The notes beneath the pieces were generated by a model. That model searched no databases. It saw only the letters and a list, made by a program, of their open reading frames with translations, and was not told the origin of the DNA. The position numbers were made by a program, and so were the translations under genes. From SAR324 cluster bacterium (lineage in GTDB: Bacteria > SAR324 > NAC60-12), in assembly GCA_028281495.1 (NCBI GenBank), contig JANQJU010000014.1, positions 1 to 33,989 of the forward strand: a stretch of 33,989 bases of DNA. Reading direction: 5' to 3'. Positions 14,986 to 22,902 of this stretch are shown here, in pieces (positions within the stretch are counted from its first letter, which is position 1; every line of letters starts with the position of its first letter).

Positions 14986-15270
14986 TCACATGCCAGCAAC
15001 TTGTGTTTGATCAATTTTGCGTGTCGCTTTTGCGGTGGAAGCGGTGTCTACCGAGTATAAATTTACCACTCCCATCGTGGTTGCAGCCTGCATGGAGACC
15101 CAAGCCTGTTGCTGGGCATGCGCCGCATTCTGAGCTGCGGTCGAAAGAGCTTGATCCGTCGAGATATAAAAATTGCCCATGCTCATTGCTGGAGCATCTC
15201 CCAATACTTTAGTATTTGCCTGAGTAATCGAATCCGAAATTTGATCATTCACTGAGGTCGGGAACGCCAT
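14986..15270 (-). CDS. RebB-family R-body subunit
   Basis: This 94-residue RebB protein has VNDQISDSITQANTKVLGD, then MSMGNFYISTDQALSTAAQNAAHAQQQ and TTMGVVNLYSVDTASTAKAT. The C-terminus (RKIDQTQVAGM) is a few residues longer than in the neighbours. The start follows AGGAGAAAA. Position and sequence suggest tandem duplication within the downstream rebB block. Confidence 0.88.
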   Translation of the reverse strand: MAFPTSVNDQISDSITQANTKVLGDAPAMSMGNFYISTDQALSTAAQNAAHAQQQAWVSMQAATTMGVVNLYSVDTASTAKATRKIDQTQVAGM

Positions 15271-15366
15271 TTTTTCTCCTGAGGATTGAGGTTAGAAAAA
15301 TCGTTTCTTACGAAAAATTTAAGATGAAATCTTAGGTTCACACAAGAAACGTGATGCAAACAATGA

Positions 15367-15648
15367 TCAGCCCGGAGGCTTTGCTTTTAAAATCTTCTTA
15401 GTTGCCATCCCAGTAGATGCCGTATCCACGGAGTAAAGCATGGCCACGCCCATCGTGGTAGCTGCTTGAGCTGTGATGTTGGTTTGCTGTTGCGCGGTGC
15501 TGGCATTATGGGCCGCATTCGCCAAAGCTTGCGATGTCGCTTGGTACAAATTCCCCATGGAGACCGCAGGAGCTGTCCCAAGAACCTCGACATTCGACTG
15601 GGTCACCGAATCGGTAATTTGGCTGTTTACCGAAGTTGGATAAGCCAT
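15367..15648 (-). CDS. RebB-family R-body subunit, first of the downstream block
   Basis: This 93-residue RebB protein has YPTSVNSQITDSVTQSNVEV, NLYQATSQALANAAHNASTAQQQ and a C-terminus with lysines (MATKKILKAKPPG). It belongs to the LYQAT/ALANAAHNA type, like the copies at 22033 and 22636. It is the first gene of the three-rebB block that follows the regulator gene, with about 150 bp of non-coding DNA upstream that holds an inverted repeat and an ACGAA-type site, so it probably has its own promoter. The start follows AAGGAGAACCCC. Confidence 0.88.
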   Translation of the reverse strand: MAYPTSVNSQITDSVTQSNVEVLGTAPAVSMGNLYQATSQALANAAHNASTAQQQTNITAQAATTMGVAMLYSVDTASTGMATKKILKAKPPG

Positions 15649-15672
15649 AAGGGGTTCTCCTTCTTAAAGGTG

Positions 15673-15723
15673 GAATAACTTCAAAACGCCCTCTGAAAGA
15701 GCCGTTCAACTACGAAGTTATTC
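15673..15723. promoter_or_regulatory. Inverted repeat and ACGAAGTT site upstream of the downstream rebB block
   Basis: GAATAACTTC (15673-15682) and GAAGTTATTC (15714-15723) form a perfect 10-bp inverted repeat. The right arm sits in CTACGAAGTTATT, which resembles the paired sites before the regulator gene (TACGAAGTTTTG and TACGAACTTTGG). On the minus strand TAGAATA precedes the start by about 75 bp and recurs upstream of the rebB at 22902. This is a candidate binding region for the AraC-type regulator encoded next door. Confidence 0.4.
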
Positions 15724-15798
15724 TAGTTTTTCTTGCTCTTAGAGAATCGGGCTAATCACTGGAAAATTTGGCATTATTTCCGCTTTATCCAGAAAAAC

Positions 15799-17577
15799 TT
15801 ATGATTCTTGAAACATCAATCCGGGCCTATTGTAGAGGAGACCTTGTCGGTATTTACTGGGGTTCTGTCCAACGATGCGCTTAAACGTTTTCTCAAAATG
15901 GCTTAAATCCCCAAAACCAACATCGAGCGAGATATCGGTAATACGCTGGTTGGACTGCGTTTTGAGCAGTTGTTTGGCTTTTTCAATCCGTACCATGGCC
16001 AGAAAGGATTTACAGGGATAACCGAGTTCCGTCTTGAACAAAAAGGAGAGGTGAGAGGGACTGATGTGGGCCTGTTGCGAAAGATTGCCTAAGGAAATTT
16101 CCTCATGGAAATGCTCGCTCATATACTTCAGTGCTTTGTATAAACTGGGATGGAGATTGTCTAATCCGTGAAGATCTTGGGTGGCTAAATTAGAAGCCAG
16201 CAGCTCGATGGGAATTCCTGCTAATTTTCGATTTTTGGTACCCTCTGCTCCAAAAGAGTTCCGGGATGTTCTCGCTCCCAAGAGCATCTGCTCTTCACGC
16301 CCATCACAGAAATTTTTGATTTTTTCATGATATTCTAAACCGTTGGAATCAATGATTTCCTGTTCTCCCGAAAGTGCCATGAGAGTCGCAATGACCCGTT
16401 CCAATTCGAAAACATTTTCTGGCCAGTTATAGGCTTCACAAATCTTCAACACGCGTTCAGAAATTTTTTGCCCCGGAAACCGTTGATATTTTTGAACGAG
16501 GTACTCCACATGGGCACGAATATCCTCTTGTCGATCTCTTAACGGAGGAATTTCAACTTTTAAAAAATCCAATTCAATTAAGATTTCTTTCAGGAAGCTT
16601 TCTGCTTGCACCATCTCTTGTAAGTTTTGGCTGGCAGAAGCGATGATGCGTACATCTCTTTTTCGGGGAGAACCACCAATCCACTGCCCTACCCGTGATT
16701 CCAAATACCCTGTAATCTGTGCTTGATACGCCAAATCGAGTTGATCGATACCATTTAAAAACAGCGTTCCTCCTTCGGCTTTTTCAAAACCAGCAGCCAA
16801 TTTTTCTAGAAAGTTGCTGCTGTGTTGGCTGGAACAATTGACCTCCACAAAGAGTTCATGATGTCGAGCGCTACAAAAATGAATCGCGCAGGCCACATGA
16901 AGCTTTTCACAACCAAATTCTCCTTCAATGAGTACGGGCAAATCCACTTGGGAAGCTTTTTCAATAAATTCGTCCAGCCGTTTAATCGAGGAACTGGTGC
17001 CAATCAAAAACAACTCTTTCCCTAAATATTGAAGGGTTCGCTGCTTCACCTCATGACGTTTAATGAAGAACGCGAGTTCTTTTGCAAACAGATCCACAAA
17101 GTGTTTGACCTCTTGAGTTTGGGAGTCCTGTCTATTTAACTTCAAAGAAACCTTACCAATGGTTTCTCCCATATAAATCAGGGGAAAACATAGAATCGAA
17201 TCCTCCGGCATTCTGTTCTCAATGAGTACTTTGTTCTCAACAGGTATTTTGTTCTCAACAGGTATTTTGTTCTCAACAGGCATTGCAGGGCGTTCGATCT
17301 CTTCAGGAGGCTGGTCGTATAAGGGAGAATCGACAAACTCGGAGTCCGAAAATAGGTCTTTCTTCGGCTTATTTGTCTCCTCCACTCGATTGATAACGAG
17401 ATCCTGCCCCTGCTTTCCAGAAACCGTTTCTCCACGATTTTGAATTTGTATCGAACCTTCCGAAGAACGGACTTTTTTAAGCGCAGCTTGAAGAAACTCC
17501 TCCAACAAACTGTCGAGTTTTACATAGGGATGATACCCGCTTTTGATGAGCTGATTGACTTGAAGATAGGCATCCAT
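15799..17577 (-). CDS. Regulator: GAF-like + degenerate AAA+ + AraC helix-turn-helix
   Basis: I take ATG 17575-17577 as the start because AAGGAAA precedes it; the frame is open for 55 more codons without a usable site. The 592-residue protein has an N-terminal GAF-like domain interrupted by a polar linker with VENKIP repeats, then an NtrC-like AAA+ domain, then two AraC-type helix-turn-helices in the last 110 residues (EISLGNLSQQAHISPSHLSF; ITDISLDVGFGDLSHFEKTF). The AAA+ part is degenerate: the P-loop reads GEFGCEKL, Walker B reads TLFLNGIDQL, and the sigma-54-contacting GAFTGA loop is absent. It therefore should not activate sigma-54 promoters; the AAA+ part may have become an oligomerisation or ligand module. 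It sits inside the Reb locus on the same strand and is the obvious local regulator. Confidence 0.8.
   Translation of the reverse strand: MDAYLQVNQLIKSGYHPYVKLDSLLEEFLQAALKKVRSSEGSIQIQNRGETVSGKQGQDLVINRVEETNKPKKDLFSDSEFVDSPLYDQPPEEIERPAMPVENKIPVENKIPVENKVLIENRMPEDSILCFPLIYMGETIGKVSLKLNRQDSQTQEVKHFVDLFAKELAFFIKRHEVKQRTLQYLGKELFLIGTSSSIKRLDEFIEKASQVDLPVLIEGEFGCEKLHVACAIHFCSARHHELFVEVNCSSQHSSNFLEKLAAGFEKAEGGTLFLNGIDQLDLAYQAQITGYLESRVGQWIGGSPRKRDVRIIASASQNLQEMVQAESFLKEILIELDFLKVEIPPLRDRQEDIRAHVEYLVQKYQRFPGQKISERVLKICEAYNWPENVFELERVIATLMALSGEQEIIDSNGLEYHEKIKNFCDGREEQMLLGARTSRNSFGAEGTKNRKLAGIPIELLASNLATQDLHGLDNLHPSLYKALKYMSEHFHEEISLGNLSQQAHISPSHLSFLFKTELGYPCKSFLAMVRIEKAKQLLKTQSNQRITDISLDVGFGDLSHFEKTFKRIVGQNPSKYRQGLLYNRPGLMFQES
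17213..17284. repeat. 18-bp tandem repeat in the regulator linker
   Basis: Three units of TTGTTCTCAACAGGTATT (17231-17248, 17249-17266, 17267-17284) follow one degenerate unit (17213-17230). They encode a repeated hexapeptide of the PVENKI type in the linker of the regulator. Unit number is likely to vary between strains by slippage and would change linker length without shifting frame. Confidence 0.9.
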
Positions 17578-17868
17578 AAGTTTCCTTTGAACAATAGTTT
17601 TGCGAAGCTCCTTCAATTTCCAAGTTGATAGACGTGATCCTACTTGCTCGGAACATGTTGATCTATAACACGATATTACAGCTGCGCAGGGGTTGTCTTT
17701 GGTAATACTTGCCATCCATCCACGGGCCAACAGGAGTGCCATCCATTGCTGTGATATTAACCATATAGTTAAGAAATGATTTCGAGGAATCCTACCGAGA
17801 AACCATTTTATTAAATTGGTCTAGGCAATGGAAAAAGCAGGGCTATTCAGGCTTTTTTCGGAAAAACA

Positions 17869-17901
17869 TACGAAGTTTTGAGCAAAAACTACGAACTTTG
17901 G
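17869..17901. promoter_or_regulatory. Paired ACGAA direct repeats upstream of the regulator gene
   Basis: TACGAAGTTTTG (17869-17880) and TACGAACTTTGG (17890-17901) are direct repeats 21 bp apart, two helical turns, the spacing expected for an AraC-type protein with two helix-turn-helices. They lie about 290-325 bp before the regulator start in a 454-bp gap (17578-18031) with no gene. The same gap holds a second direct repeat, CTAATATAGGAAGGGA (17968) and CTAATATAGGAGGGA (17987). The binding partner is inferred. Confidence 0.45.
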
Positions 17902-18031
17902 TAGGGGATTAATTTATATGTAAAAAGTAGGTCTAACGCCCAAAAGAATTAGTACCAGAAAGAAGATCTAATATAGGAAGGGAGAACTAATATAGGAGGG
18001 AACCAGAGGGCATTGAGGCATTGCTGTCTCC

Positions 18032-19504
18032 TTATTTCTTTGTGTTTTCCAGGGATTGTAGAAATTGTTCGTCGTAAGCCTTAACTTGTTTGGCCATCGC
18101 GTTGGTATAAAAGGTCTGTAGTGTTAGAATTCCATCGGTATTCAGGAAGAGTTCTGCAAACGCTTCATTCGATTTGACCGTATAGGTTCGGGTCTTGCCA
18201 TCCTGAGACAATGGGTTGGCCGTCGGCTCTGTAGTTCGTAAAAGCTCCCCGGCCTGAAACATATAGTTGTTGAGGACTTGTTGAATTTCGTGCGGTTCAC
18301 TTAAATCTGTATTTTGAGTGACTTGAAGAAGTGCCGCAGAAGCACTTCGAAATCCTAGATAATTTCCACCGTTCACCCAATTTTGAACCGTAGAGAATAC
18401 CTGGGAGATTTCGGGATCCATGCCGATCTGGGGACTTCGGAGCAATAGGGGCAATGATTCGGTGAAACCATTGAGCAGTTTCTGAGCTGCTCGTTCTCGT
18501 ATTCTTTTCGAGTCTTTCCAGTTTTCCGTACGTGAAGCTAAGGCGAGGAAAAATTGATAATAGTCGATAAAGGCAGAGGGGGTTTGTGCATATTGTAACG
18601 CGAAGTTTGCCGCCTCCTTTCCAAAACGATCCCATCGGGCCTCCTGACCATTACGCCAATGGAACAATTCAATTTGGTCTGTAAAACTCATCCCTAGAAA
18701 GACCGGATGCTCCTGAATTCCCAGAGCTTGTAGATAAGCCGTCACCCTCGAAAAATCGGATTGTAGCAAGAAATGGTTCTCCAGCAGAACACTGTTCAGT
18801 TTCGGTGTTTCTTGAGTGTTTTCTTCGGCGTTTACCAGTGCTTTGAGGTCATTCTGTTCGAGATCTACCAATCGTGCCGGATCCACAAGCAATCCGATGT
18901 TTTTGAGAAGAAGCAGCTCAGAGCCATGAAGTCCCCCTTGGACGATTCGCAGTAGATCGATTTCGTTGTCCAACGATATCGTCAGTGTAGGGTTCGAGAT
19001 AGCCCAATCCAACCAATCCCATCCCATCGGAATTAAATCGAGAACCAGACTGGTGGCCTGTGACAAGGAGGCGGTGTTTGCCAACAATTCGCTACCCACC
19101 ATGACGGCTTTTTGAATCACTGGGGAACAGCCAAGGGAGGGTTTCCGCGAGGATACAGGCACGCAGTGTCCTAATGCAAAATGTCGCCCGGCCTCCTGCG
19201 CTTCCTGCTCTAAAAGGACAGAGTCATTCGTCCAGCACCCTTGCTCACAAGACATCGGTTTCACTCGCCCTTGACGCTGTTGAACAATGTGCATCAGTTC
19301 GTGTCCAATCAATTCGAGTAATTGCGACTCAGGAACCTGGAGGACGTGTGGAGACAGATGAATGGACGTACCATAGGCATATGCGGACGCACCAAAACAC
19401 AGCGGAGTGGAATCGATATGAATGCGAACCTGTGAAAAATCACTCTGAAAACAAGTTTCCGCTTTTTGCTGCAAAGCTTGAGATAAAGGCCAACCAGTAG
19501 ACAT
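18032..19504 (-). CDS. DUF4157 HExxH protein within the Reb locus
   Basis: This 490-residue protein has an N-terminal DUF4157 (PF13699) domain: DFSQVRIHIDSTPLCFGASA, then YGTSIHLSPHVLQVPESQLL and ELIGHELMHIVQQRQGRVKP, with the zinc-type HExxH at residues 68-72. The C-terminal 350 residues are helical and unrecognised. DUF4157 is widespread in proteins linked to extracellular contractile injection systems and polymorphic toxins, as putative peptidase or effector modules. No signal peptide is present. The gene lies between the Reb-associated proline-rich gene (22 bp upstream) and the regulator, all on one strand, so it is probably an integral part of the R-body programme, perhaps a cargo toxin or processing protease. 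The ribosome binding site is weak. Confidence 0.8.
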   Translation of the reverse strand: MSTGWPLSQALQQKAETCFQSDFSQVRIHIDSTPLCFGASAYAYGTSIHLSPHVLQVPESQLLELIGHELMHIVQQRQGRVKPMSCEQGCWTNDSVLLEQEAQEAGRHFALGHCVPVSSRKPSLGCSPVIQKAVMVGSELLANTASLSQATSLVLDLIPMGWDWLDWAISNPTLTISLDNEIDLLRIVQGGLHGSELLLLKNIGLLVDPARLVDLEQNDLKALVNAEENTQETPKLNSVLLENHFLLQSDFSRVTAYLQALGIQEHPVFLGMSFTDQIELFHWRNGQEARWDRFGKEAANFALQYAQTPSAFIDYYQFFLALASRTENWKDSKRIRERAAQKLLNGFTESLPLLLRSPQIGMDPEISQVFSTVQNWVNGGNYLGFRSASAALLQVTQNTDLSEPHEIQQVLNNYMFQAGELLRTTEPTANPLSQDGKTRTYTVKSNEAFAELFLNTDGILTLQTFYTNAMAKQVKAYDEQFLQSLENTKK

Positions 19505-19525
19505 GGGGTTTCTCGATAAGTGACG

Positions 19526-20095
19526 TTACATGGGTTTTTGGTGATTGAACATATTCGGAGGCTGCGGTGGAGACTGCTTTGGAGGCTCCGGTTGAGGTGC
19601 GCTCGCTCCCTGTCCCGGACCTCCCTCTTTGGAGGGCATGACCTCACCATTGAGCGCTTGTTTTTCCATATTTCCGCCCATAATCGAATGCATCACGGCA
19701 TCCTGAGCCGCTTGTTGAGCGGCTTGGATGTTCATTGCATTTTCTTGAAGCAAGTGGTCCATGCTTGCGGCCGTGTCATCCAACGAACTGTCGGGAGCCT
19801 CCAAAGAATCGCCATGATCGGGATGAGGGAAATCACTTCCGGAAAGATTTTTGTTTGCCTCAGGGGGGGGGCCAGAAGGATTCGAAATTTGCACTTTCGC
19901 GTTCGCGAGCAACGTGTTCATTTGCTGAATGCTCGACTGAATCGTTTTTTCGGTTAACGAAACCGCATCATCAAAATTTTTCTGTGCGGCTTGAACGATT
20001 TTTTGAACCTGTATTTTTGAGAGTTCCGTCACTTCCTGGCTGACCCTCATGCCTTCCTGATACTCCTCCTTGGGATTACTGGATTTTTCCGACAT
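19526..20095 (-). CDS. Reb-locus protein with helical N-terminus and proline-rich tail
   Basis: I chose ATG 20093-20095, preceded by AGGAG; the frame upstream reaches into the previous gene. The 189-residue product has a helical, Gln-rich segment (LSKIQVQKIVQAAQKNFDDA; TIQSSIQQMNTLLANAKVQI), a polar middle, another alpha-helical part (NAMNIQAAQQAAQDAVMHSI) and a proline-rich end (APQPEPPKQSPPQPPNMFNH). QAAQ-type helices recall Reb subunits, but it lacks the RebB signature. It could be a scaffold, linker or adaptor between R-body ribbon and the DUF4157 protein encoded next. No family is recognised. Confidence 0.55.
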   Translation of the reverse strand: MSEKSSNPKEEYQEGMRVSQEVTELSKIQVQKIVQAAQKNFDDAVSLTEKTIQSSIQQMNTLLANAKVQISNPSGPPPEANKNLSGSDFPHPDHGDSLEAPDSSLDDTAASMDHLLQENAMNIQAAQQAAQDAVMHSIMGGNMEKQALNGEVMPSKEGGPGQGASAPQPEPPKQSPPQPPNMFNHQKPM

Positions 20096-20120
20096 TTTGC
20101 TCTCCTGGTATTGAGGTTGA

Positions 20121-20471
20121 TCACCCTGAGGGAAATTCTTTGAGGACCGAGGCCGCATTTTGACCGATAGTTTTCAAGTTTTCGGCTCCGGCTTCCACCA
20201 CCTTTTGGGCTTGTTGAATGGCATCCATGTATTGAGGATCTCCCGTAGCTAAAAATTGAGACATCGCGACACCAATGGCTGTCGTGCTGATCGTGTTCAA
20301 GTTTCTCATTTGATCCACAGCATCCTGGACCGCAAAAGCAGTGGACTGCGCTACCGAATGGTAGGCCTTCCCCGCGCCACTGGTCTTCACGACCGGAGGG
20401 CTTAACACTGCTTGCTGCGTAGCATTGATGGAGTCAAGAATCTGTGGATTGACATTTGTTGGATCCGTCAT
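20121..20471 (-). CDS. Reb-like protein, second subfamily (copy 2)
   Basis: I chose ATG 20469-20471 with GAGG six bases upstream. The 116-residue product starts TDPTNVNPQILDSINATQQA and shares VVKTSGAGKAY.SVAQS..AVQDA and the ending FPSG with the copy at 14099-14452. It is thus a paralogue that has been kept in both halves of the locus. Compared with compact RebB it has a longer C-terminal helical extension (QYMDAIQQAQKVVEAGAENL). A role as an accessory ribbon component is inferred. Confidence 0.7.
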   Translation of the reverse strand: MTDPTNVNPQILDSINATQQAVLSPPVVKTSGAGKAYHSVAQSTAFAVQDAVDQMRNLNTISTTAIGVAMSQFLATGDPQYMDAIQQAQKVVEAGAENLKTIGQNAASVLKEFPSG

Positions 20472-20495
20472 AAGCGACCTCATGGTTCAAGAGAT

Positions 20496-21383
20496 TCAAG
20501 GGGAATGGGGTTGACTCATCAACGCCAATAAATCTTTTAATGACATGTCGGGTTTGGCAGCCCCCAAGAGGGCTTGCAGCTCGATGGCTTCTTCTACGGA
20601 CTGCATGAAGGCAGCTTTGTTTTCAGTTGAAGCAGGAGGCTTCTCGCTGTAGGCCCCCAACATGGCCAACACATATGCATATTTCTTAGGCTCCTGTTCT
20701 TGTTTCAAAATCACTTGGATGTCTTTGAACGCAGCCGCCGTCAGTTGATACTCTTTGTTACTGGAGTCAAAAGCACTGATCGCAATCGTATTTTGAACAT
20801 TGGCACCAAACCCCAATCCTTCGAGAAAGCTAGTTTCATTGGCATATTCTTTATTTAAGATCGGCGTTAGCAGAGCGGTGGATTTTCCTAATTTTTTCTC
20901 CAATAACTGGAGTGAGGCCTCCGTAAGCTTGTAAGGAAGCCCTTTCAAAATCTTGTCAATCAACGCTTTCAGATCTGTCTTTGCATCTTGAGTCGTCTGT
21001 GCTGTTTCTTGTTCCAACCGCAGCAAGTCCTGAATTGCAGTTTCCGCTTTTTCACTAGCAGCTGCAATTTGTTGCTCCCTGCTTTCCGGAGTCGGTTCCT
21101 CCAATGGAGTCACACTTTTCTCAGGAGGTGGAGTGGGGGGGGGTGTCTTAATCGGTATCGGCGCTTGCAACATCCTGGCGCATGCTGTGGTGACGGCAGC
21201 ATGACTGGTCATCTGAGAACTCTGCTGAGCCGATACCGCATTGTAAAGCCCCATACCAATGGTTTCTGCCATCACCGTATCGAGCATCCCTTGAGTCACA
21301 GAAACCGACTGCCCCACAACTGTTGTATTTCCTTGCGTGACAGAATCGGTGATCTGACTATTGACGGTACTGTCATCAACCAT
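20496..21383 (-). CDS. RebB domain fused to a long C-terminal extension
   Basis: I chose ATG 21381-21383, preceded by AAGGAGG at ideal spacing. Residues 1-75 of this 295-residue protein follow the RebB pattern (TVNSQITDSVTQGNTTVVGQ; LYNAVSAQQSSQMTSHAAVT). A proline-rich linker (PIKTPPPTPPPEKSVTPLEE) then leads to an alpha-helical domain of about 190 residues (LEKKLGKSTALLTPILNKEY; MQSVEEAIELQALLGAAKPD) that I do not recognise. Such a fusion could anchor a cargo or sensor domain to the R-body ribbon. It is the largest Reb-type protein in the locus. Confidence 0.75.
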   Translation of the reverse strand: MVDDSTVNSQITDSVTQGNTTVVGQSVSVTQGMLDTVMAETIGMGLYNAVSAQQSSQMTSHAAVTTACARMLQAPIPIKTPPPTPPPEKSVTPLEEPTPESREQQIAAASEKAETAIQDLLRLEQETAQTTQDAKTDLKALIDKILKGLPYKLTEASLQLLEKKLGKSTALLTPILNKEYANETSFLEGLGFGANVQNTIAISAFDSSNKEYQLTAAAFKDIQVILKQEQEPKKYAYVLAMLGAYSEKPPASTENKAAFMQSVEEAIELQALLGAAKPDMSLKDLLALMSQPHSP

Positions 21384-21417
21384 GTTTTCCTCCTTATATA
21401 GTTTCTCCAAACCGGAA

Positions 21418-21651
21418 TTATTTGGCAGAAGCCCCTTTGGCAATAATCAATGTACAAATTTGGGCAACCGCTGCATTTGTTGTGATTTGCATCCCTTGTT
21501 GATTGCTGGTGGCATTTTCCATTTGAATGCCGATAGAATCGGCCATGGTGATATAAGTCATTGACATGGCAAATGAAGGAGCGAGAGCGATGGTGGTCGC
21601 TCCCCCTTCTGCGATGGCATCAGTCACTTGGGAATTAACGGTACCTGCCAT
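21418..21651 (-). CDS. Divergent small RebB-family protein
   Basis: This 77-residue protein keeps the RebB start (MAGTVNSQVTDAIAEGGATT) and length class but differs inside (MSMTYITMADSIGIQMENAT; AAVAQICTLIIAKGASAK). The FPT start and the YSVDTAS tail of the other copies are missing. It resembles the N-terminal domain of the adjacent fusion gene more than the compact copies, and the two starts are 268 bp apart. It is likely a specialised subunit. Confidence 0.7.
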   Translation of the reverse strand: MAGTVNSQVTDAIAEGGATTIALAPSFAMSMTYITMADSIGIQMENATSNQQGMQITTNAAVAQICTLIIAKGASAK

Positions 21652-21681
21652 ACCTTGCTCTCATTCACCATGGCCCAGGAA

Positions 21682-21948
21682 TTAGGCGAAAATCATACTG
21701 GTGGCTTTGCCCGTGGAAGCCGTGTCCACGGAATAAAGACTCGTGACGCCCATGTTGGTCGTGGCTTGCTCAGTAACCCAAGACTGTTGCTGCGCATAAG
21801 CCGCATTGTGAGCGGCCGTCGAGAGTGCTTGACCAGTAGCTACATAAAAATTCCCCATTGCCAATGCAGGTGCGTCGCCTACAACCTTGGTGTTGACTTG
21901 GGTAATGGAATCAGTGATTTGACTATTGACTGCGGTTGGGAAAGCCAT
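21682..21948 (-). CDS. RebB-family R-body subunit
   Basis: This 88-residue RebB protein (FPTAVNSQITDSITQVNTKV; AMGNFYVATGQALSTAAHNA; SLYSVDTASTGKATSMIFA) is nearly the same type as the copy at 14618-14884, supporting duplication between the two halves of the locus. The start follows AAGGAGACATT. All residues of the compact RebB pattern are present. Confidence 0.88.
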   Translation of the reverse strand: MAFPTAVNSQITDSITQVNTKVVGDAPALAMGNFYVATGQALSTAAHNAAYAQQQSWVTEQATTNMGVTSLYSVDTASTGKATSMIFA

Positions 21949-22032
21949 AATGTCTCCTTAAAATTTAGGTTTAAATTAAGTACTGCTATTGCATTGAACT
22001 ATTTTGAGAAAGCCATCCCAGTTCTCATATCT

Positions 22033-22299
22033 TCATTTGGGAACCTTCGAGGTGGCCTTTCCCAAGGATGCCGTATCAATCGAGTACAGCATCGATACCC
22101 CCATGGTCGTCACAGCTTGTGCTAAGATATTATTTTGCTGTTGAGCCATCGCGGCATTGTGTGCTGCATTCGCTAAGGCTTGCGATGTTGCTTGGTACAA
22201 GTTCCCCATAGCGACTGCAGGCGCATCACCCACAACCTTCGTATTGGATTGGGTGACGGAGTCTGTAATTTGACTGTTCACCGATGTCGGAAAAGCCAT
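22033..22299 (-). CDS. RebB-family R-body subunit
   Basis: This 88-residue RebB protein (FPTSVNSQITDSVTQSNTKV; VAMGNLYQATSQALANAAHN; TMGVSMLYSIDTASLGKAT) is of the LYQAT/ALANAAHNA type, like the copies at 15367 and 22636. It is preceded by GAGGAAGAGG. It ends with the basic tail SKVPK. Confidence 0.88.
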   Translation of the reverse strand: MAFPTSVNSQITDSVTQSNTKVVGDAPAVAMGNLYQATSQALANAAHNAAMAQQQNNILAQAVTTMGVSMLYSIDTASLGKATSKVPK

Positions 22300-22333
22300 C
22301 CTCTTCCTCCACTATACGGCTGGTTTCGTGTGA

Positions 22334-22606
22334 TTATGTGGAGCTGAGAATGTCCTTGGTGGCCACGCCGGTAGACGCCGTATCCAAGGAATAAAGAATC
22401 GCTACCCCCATGGTGGTGGCCGCCTGAGCGGTCACATTGGTTTGTTGAATCGCATAAGTGCTGTTGTGGGCCGCATTGCCCAAGGCTTGATTGGTTGCTT
22501 GAAACAGATTCCCCATCGCCATTGCTGGCGCATCTCCTAATACTTTTACGTTAGACTGGGTCACTGCATCGGTGATTTGATTATTGACGGAAGTTGGAAA
22601 AGCCAT
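22334..22606 (-). CDS. RebB-family R-body subunit
   Basis: This 90-residue RebB protein (FPTSVNNQITDAVTQSNVKV; MAMGNLFQATNQALGNAAHN; TTMGVAILYSLDTASTGVAT) has one unusual point: the usual AQQQ after the AAHN motif is replaced by YAIQQ. It starts behind AGGAGAAAAACG. The spacing to neighbours is about 30 bp, so it is co-transcribed with them. Confidence 0.88.
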   Translation of the reverse strand: MAFPTSVNNQITDAVTQSNVKVLGDAPAMAMGNLFQATNQALGNAAHNSTYAIQQTNVTAQAATTMGVAILYSLDTASTGVATKDILSST

Positions 22607-22635
22607 CGTTTTTCTCCTGGGTTAGTAGTGCTTGG

Positions 22636-22902
22636 TTACGCAAAGGTCGATTTAATGGCCCTTGCCGTCGAAGCCGTATTCAAAGAATACAGCAGAGCCA
22701 CGCCCACCGTGGTCGCTGCCTGTGCCATGATATTGGTCTGCTGTTGAGCCATGGTGGCATTGTGTGCCGCATTGGCCATGGCTTGGGCTGTCGCTTGGTA
22801 AAGATTTGCCATCGCCACCGCAGGGGTCGCTGCCAACACTTGGACATTCGCTTGAGTCACAGAGTCGGTGATTTGATTGTTTACCGCAGTGGGAAAGGCC
22901 AT
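22636..22902 (-). CDS. RebB-family R-body subunit, first of the upstream block
   Basis: I chose ATG 22900-22902, which has AGGAG upstream and matches the starts of the other copies; the longer frame adds a non-conserved N-terminus. The 88-residue product (FPTAVNNQITDSVTQANVQV; MANLYQATAQAMANAAHNAT; VGVALLYSLNTASTARAI) is a complete compact RebB. It is the first rebB after the lysozyme gene, with a 207-bp gap (22903-23109) that may hold its own promoter. Confidence 0.88.
   Translation of the reverse strand: MAFPTAVNNQITDSVTQANVQVLAATPAVAMANLYQATAQAMANAAHNATMAQQQTNIMAQAATTVGVALLYSLNTASTARAIKSTFA

Noticed and set aside
15799..17577. Call as a sigma-54 enhancer-binding protein
   Set aside because: The GAFTGA loop is absent and Walker A and B are altered; the DNA-binding end is AraC-type, not Fis-type.
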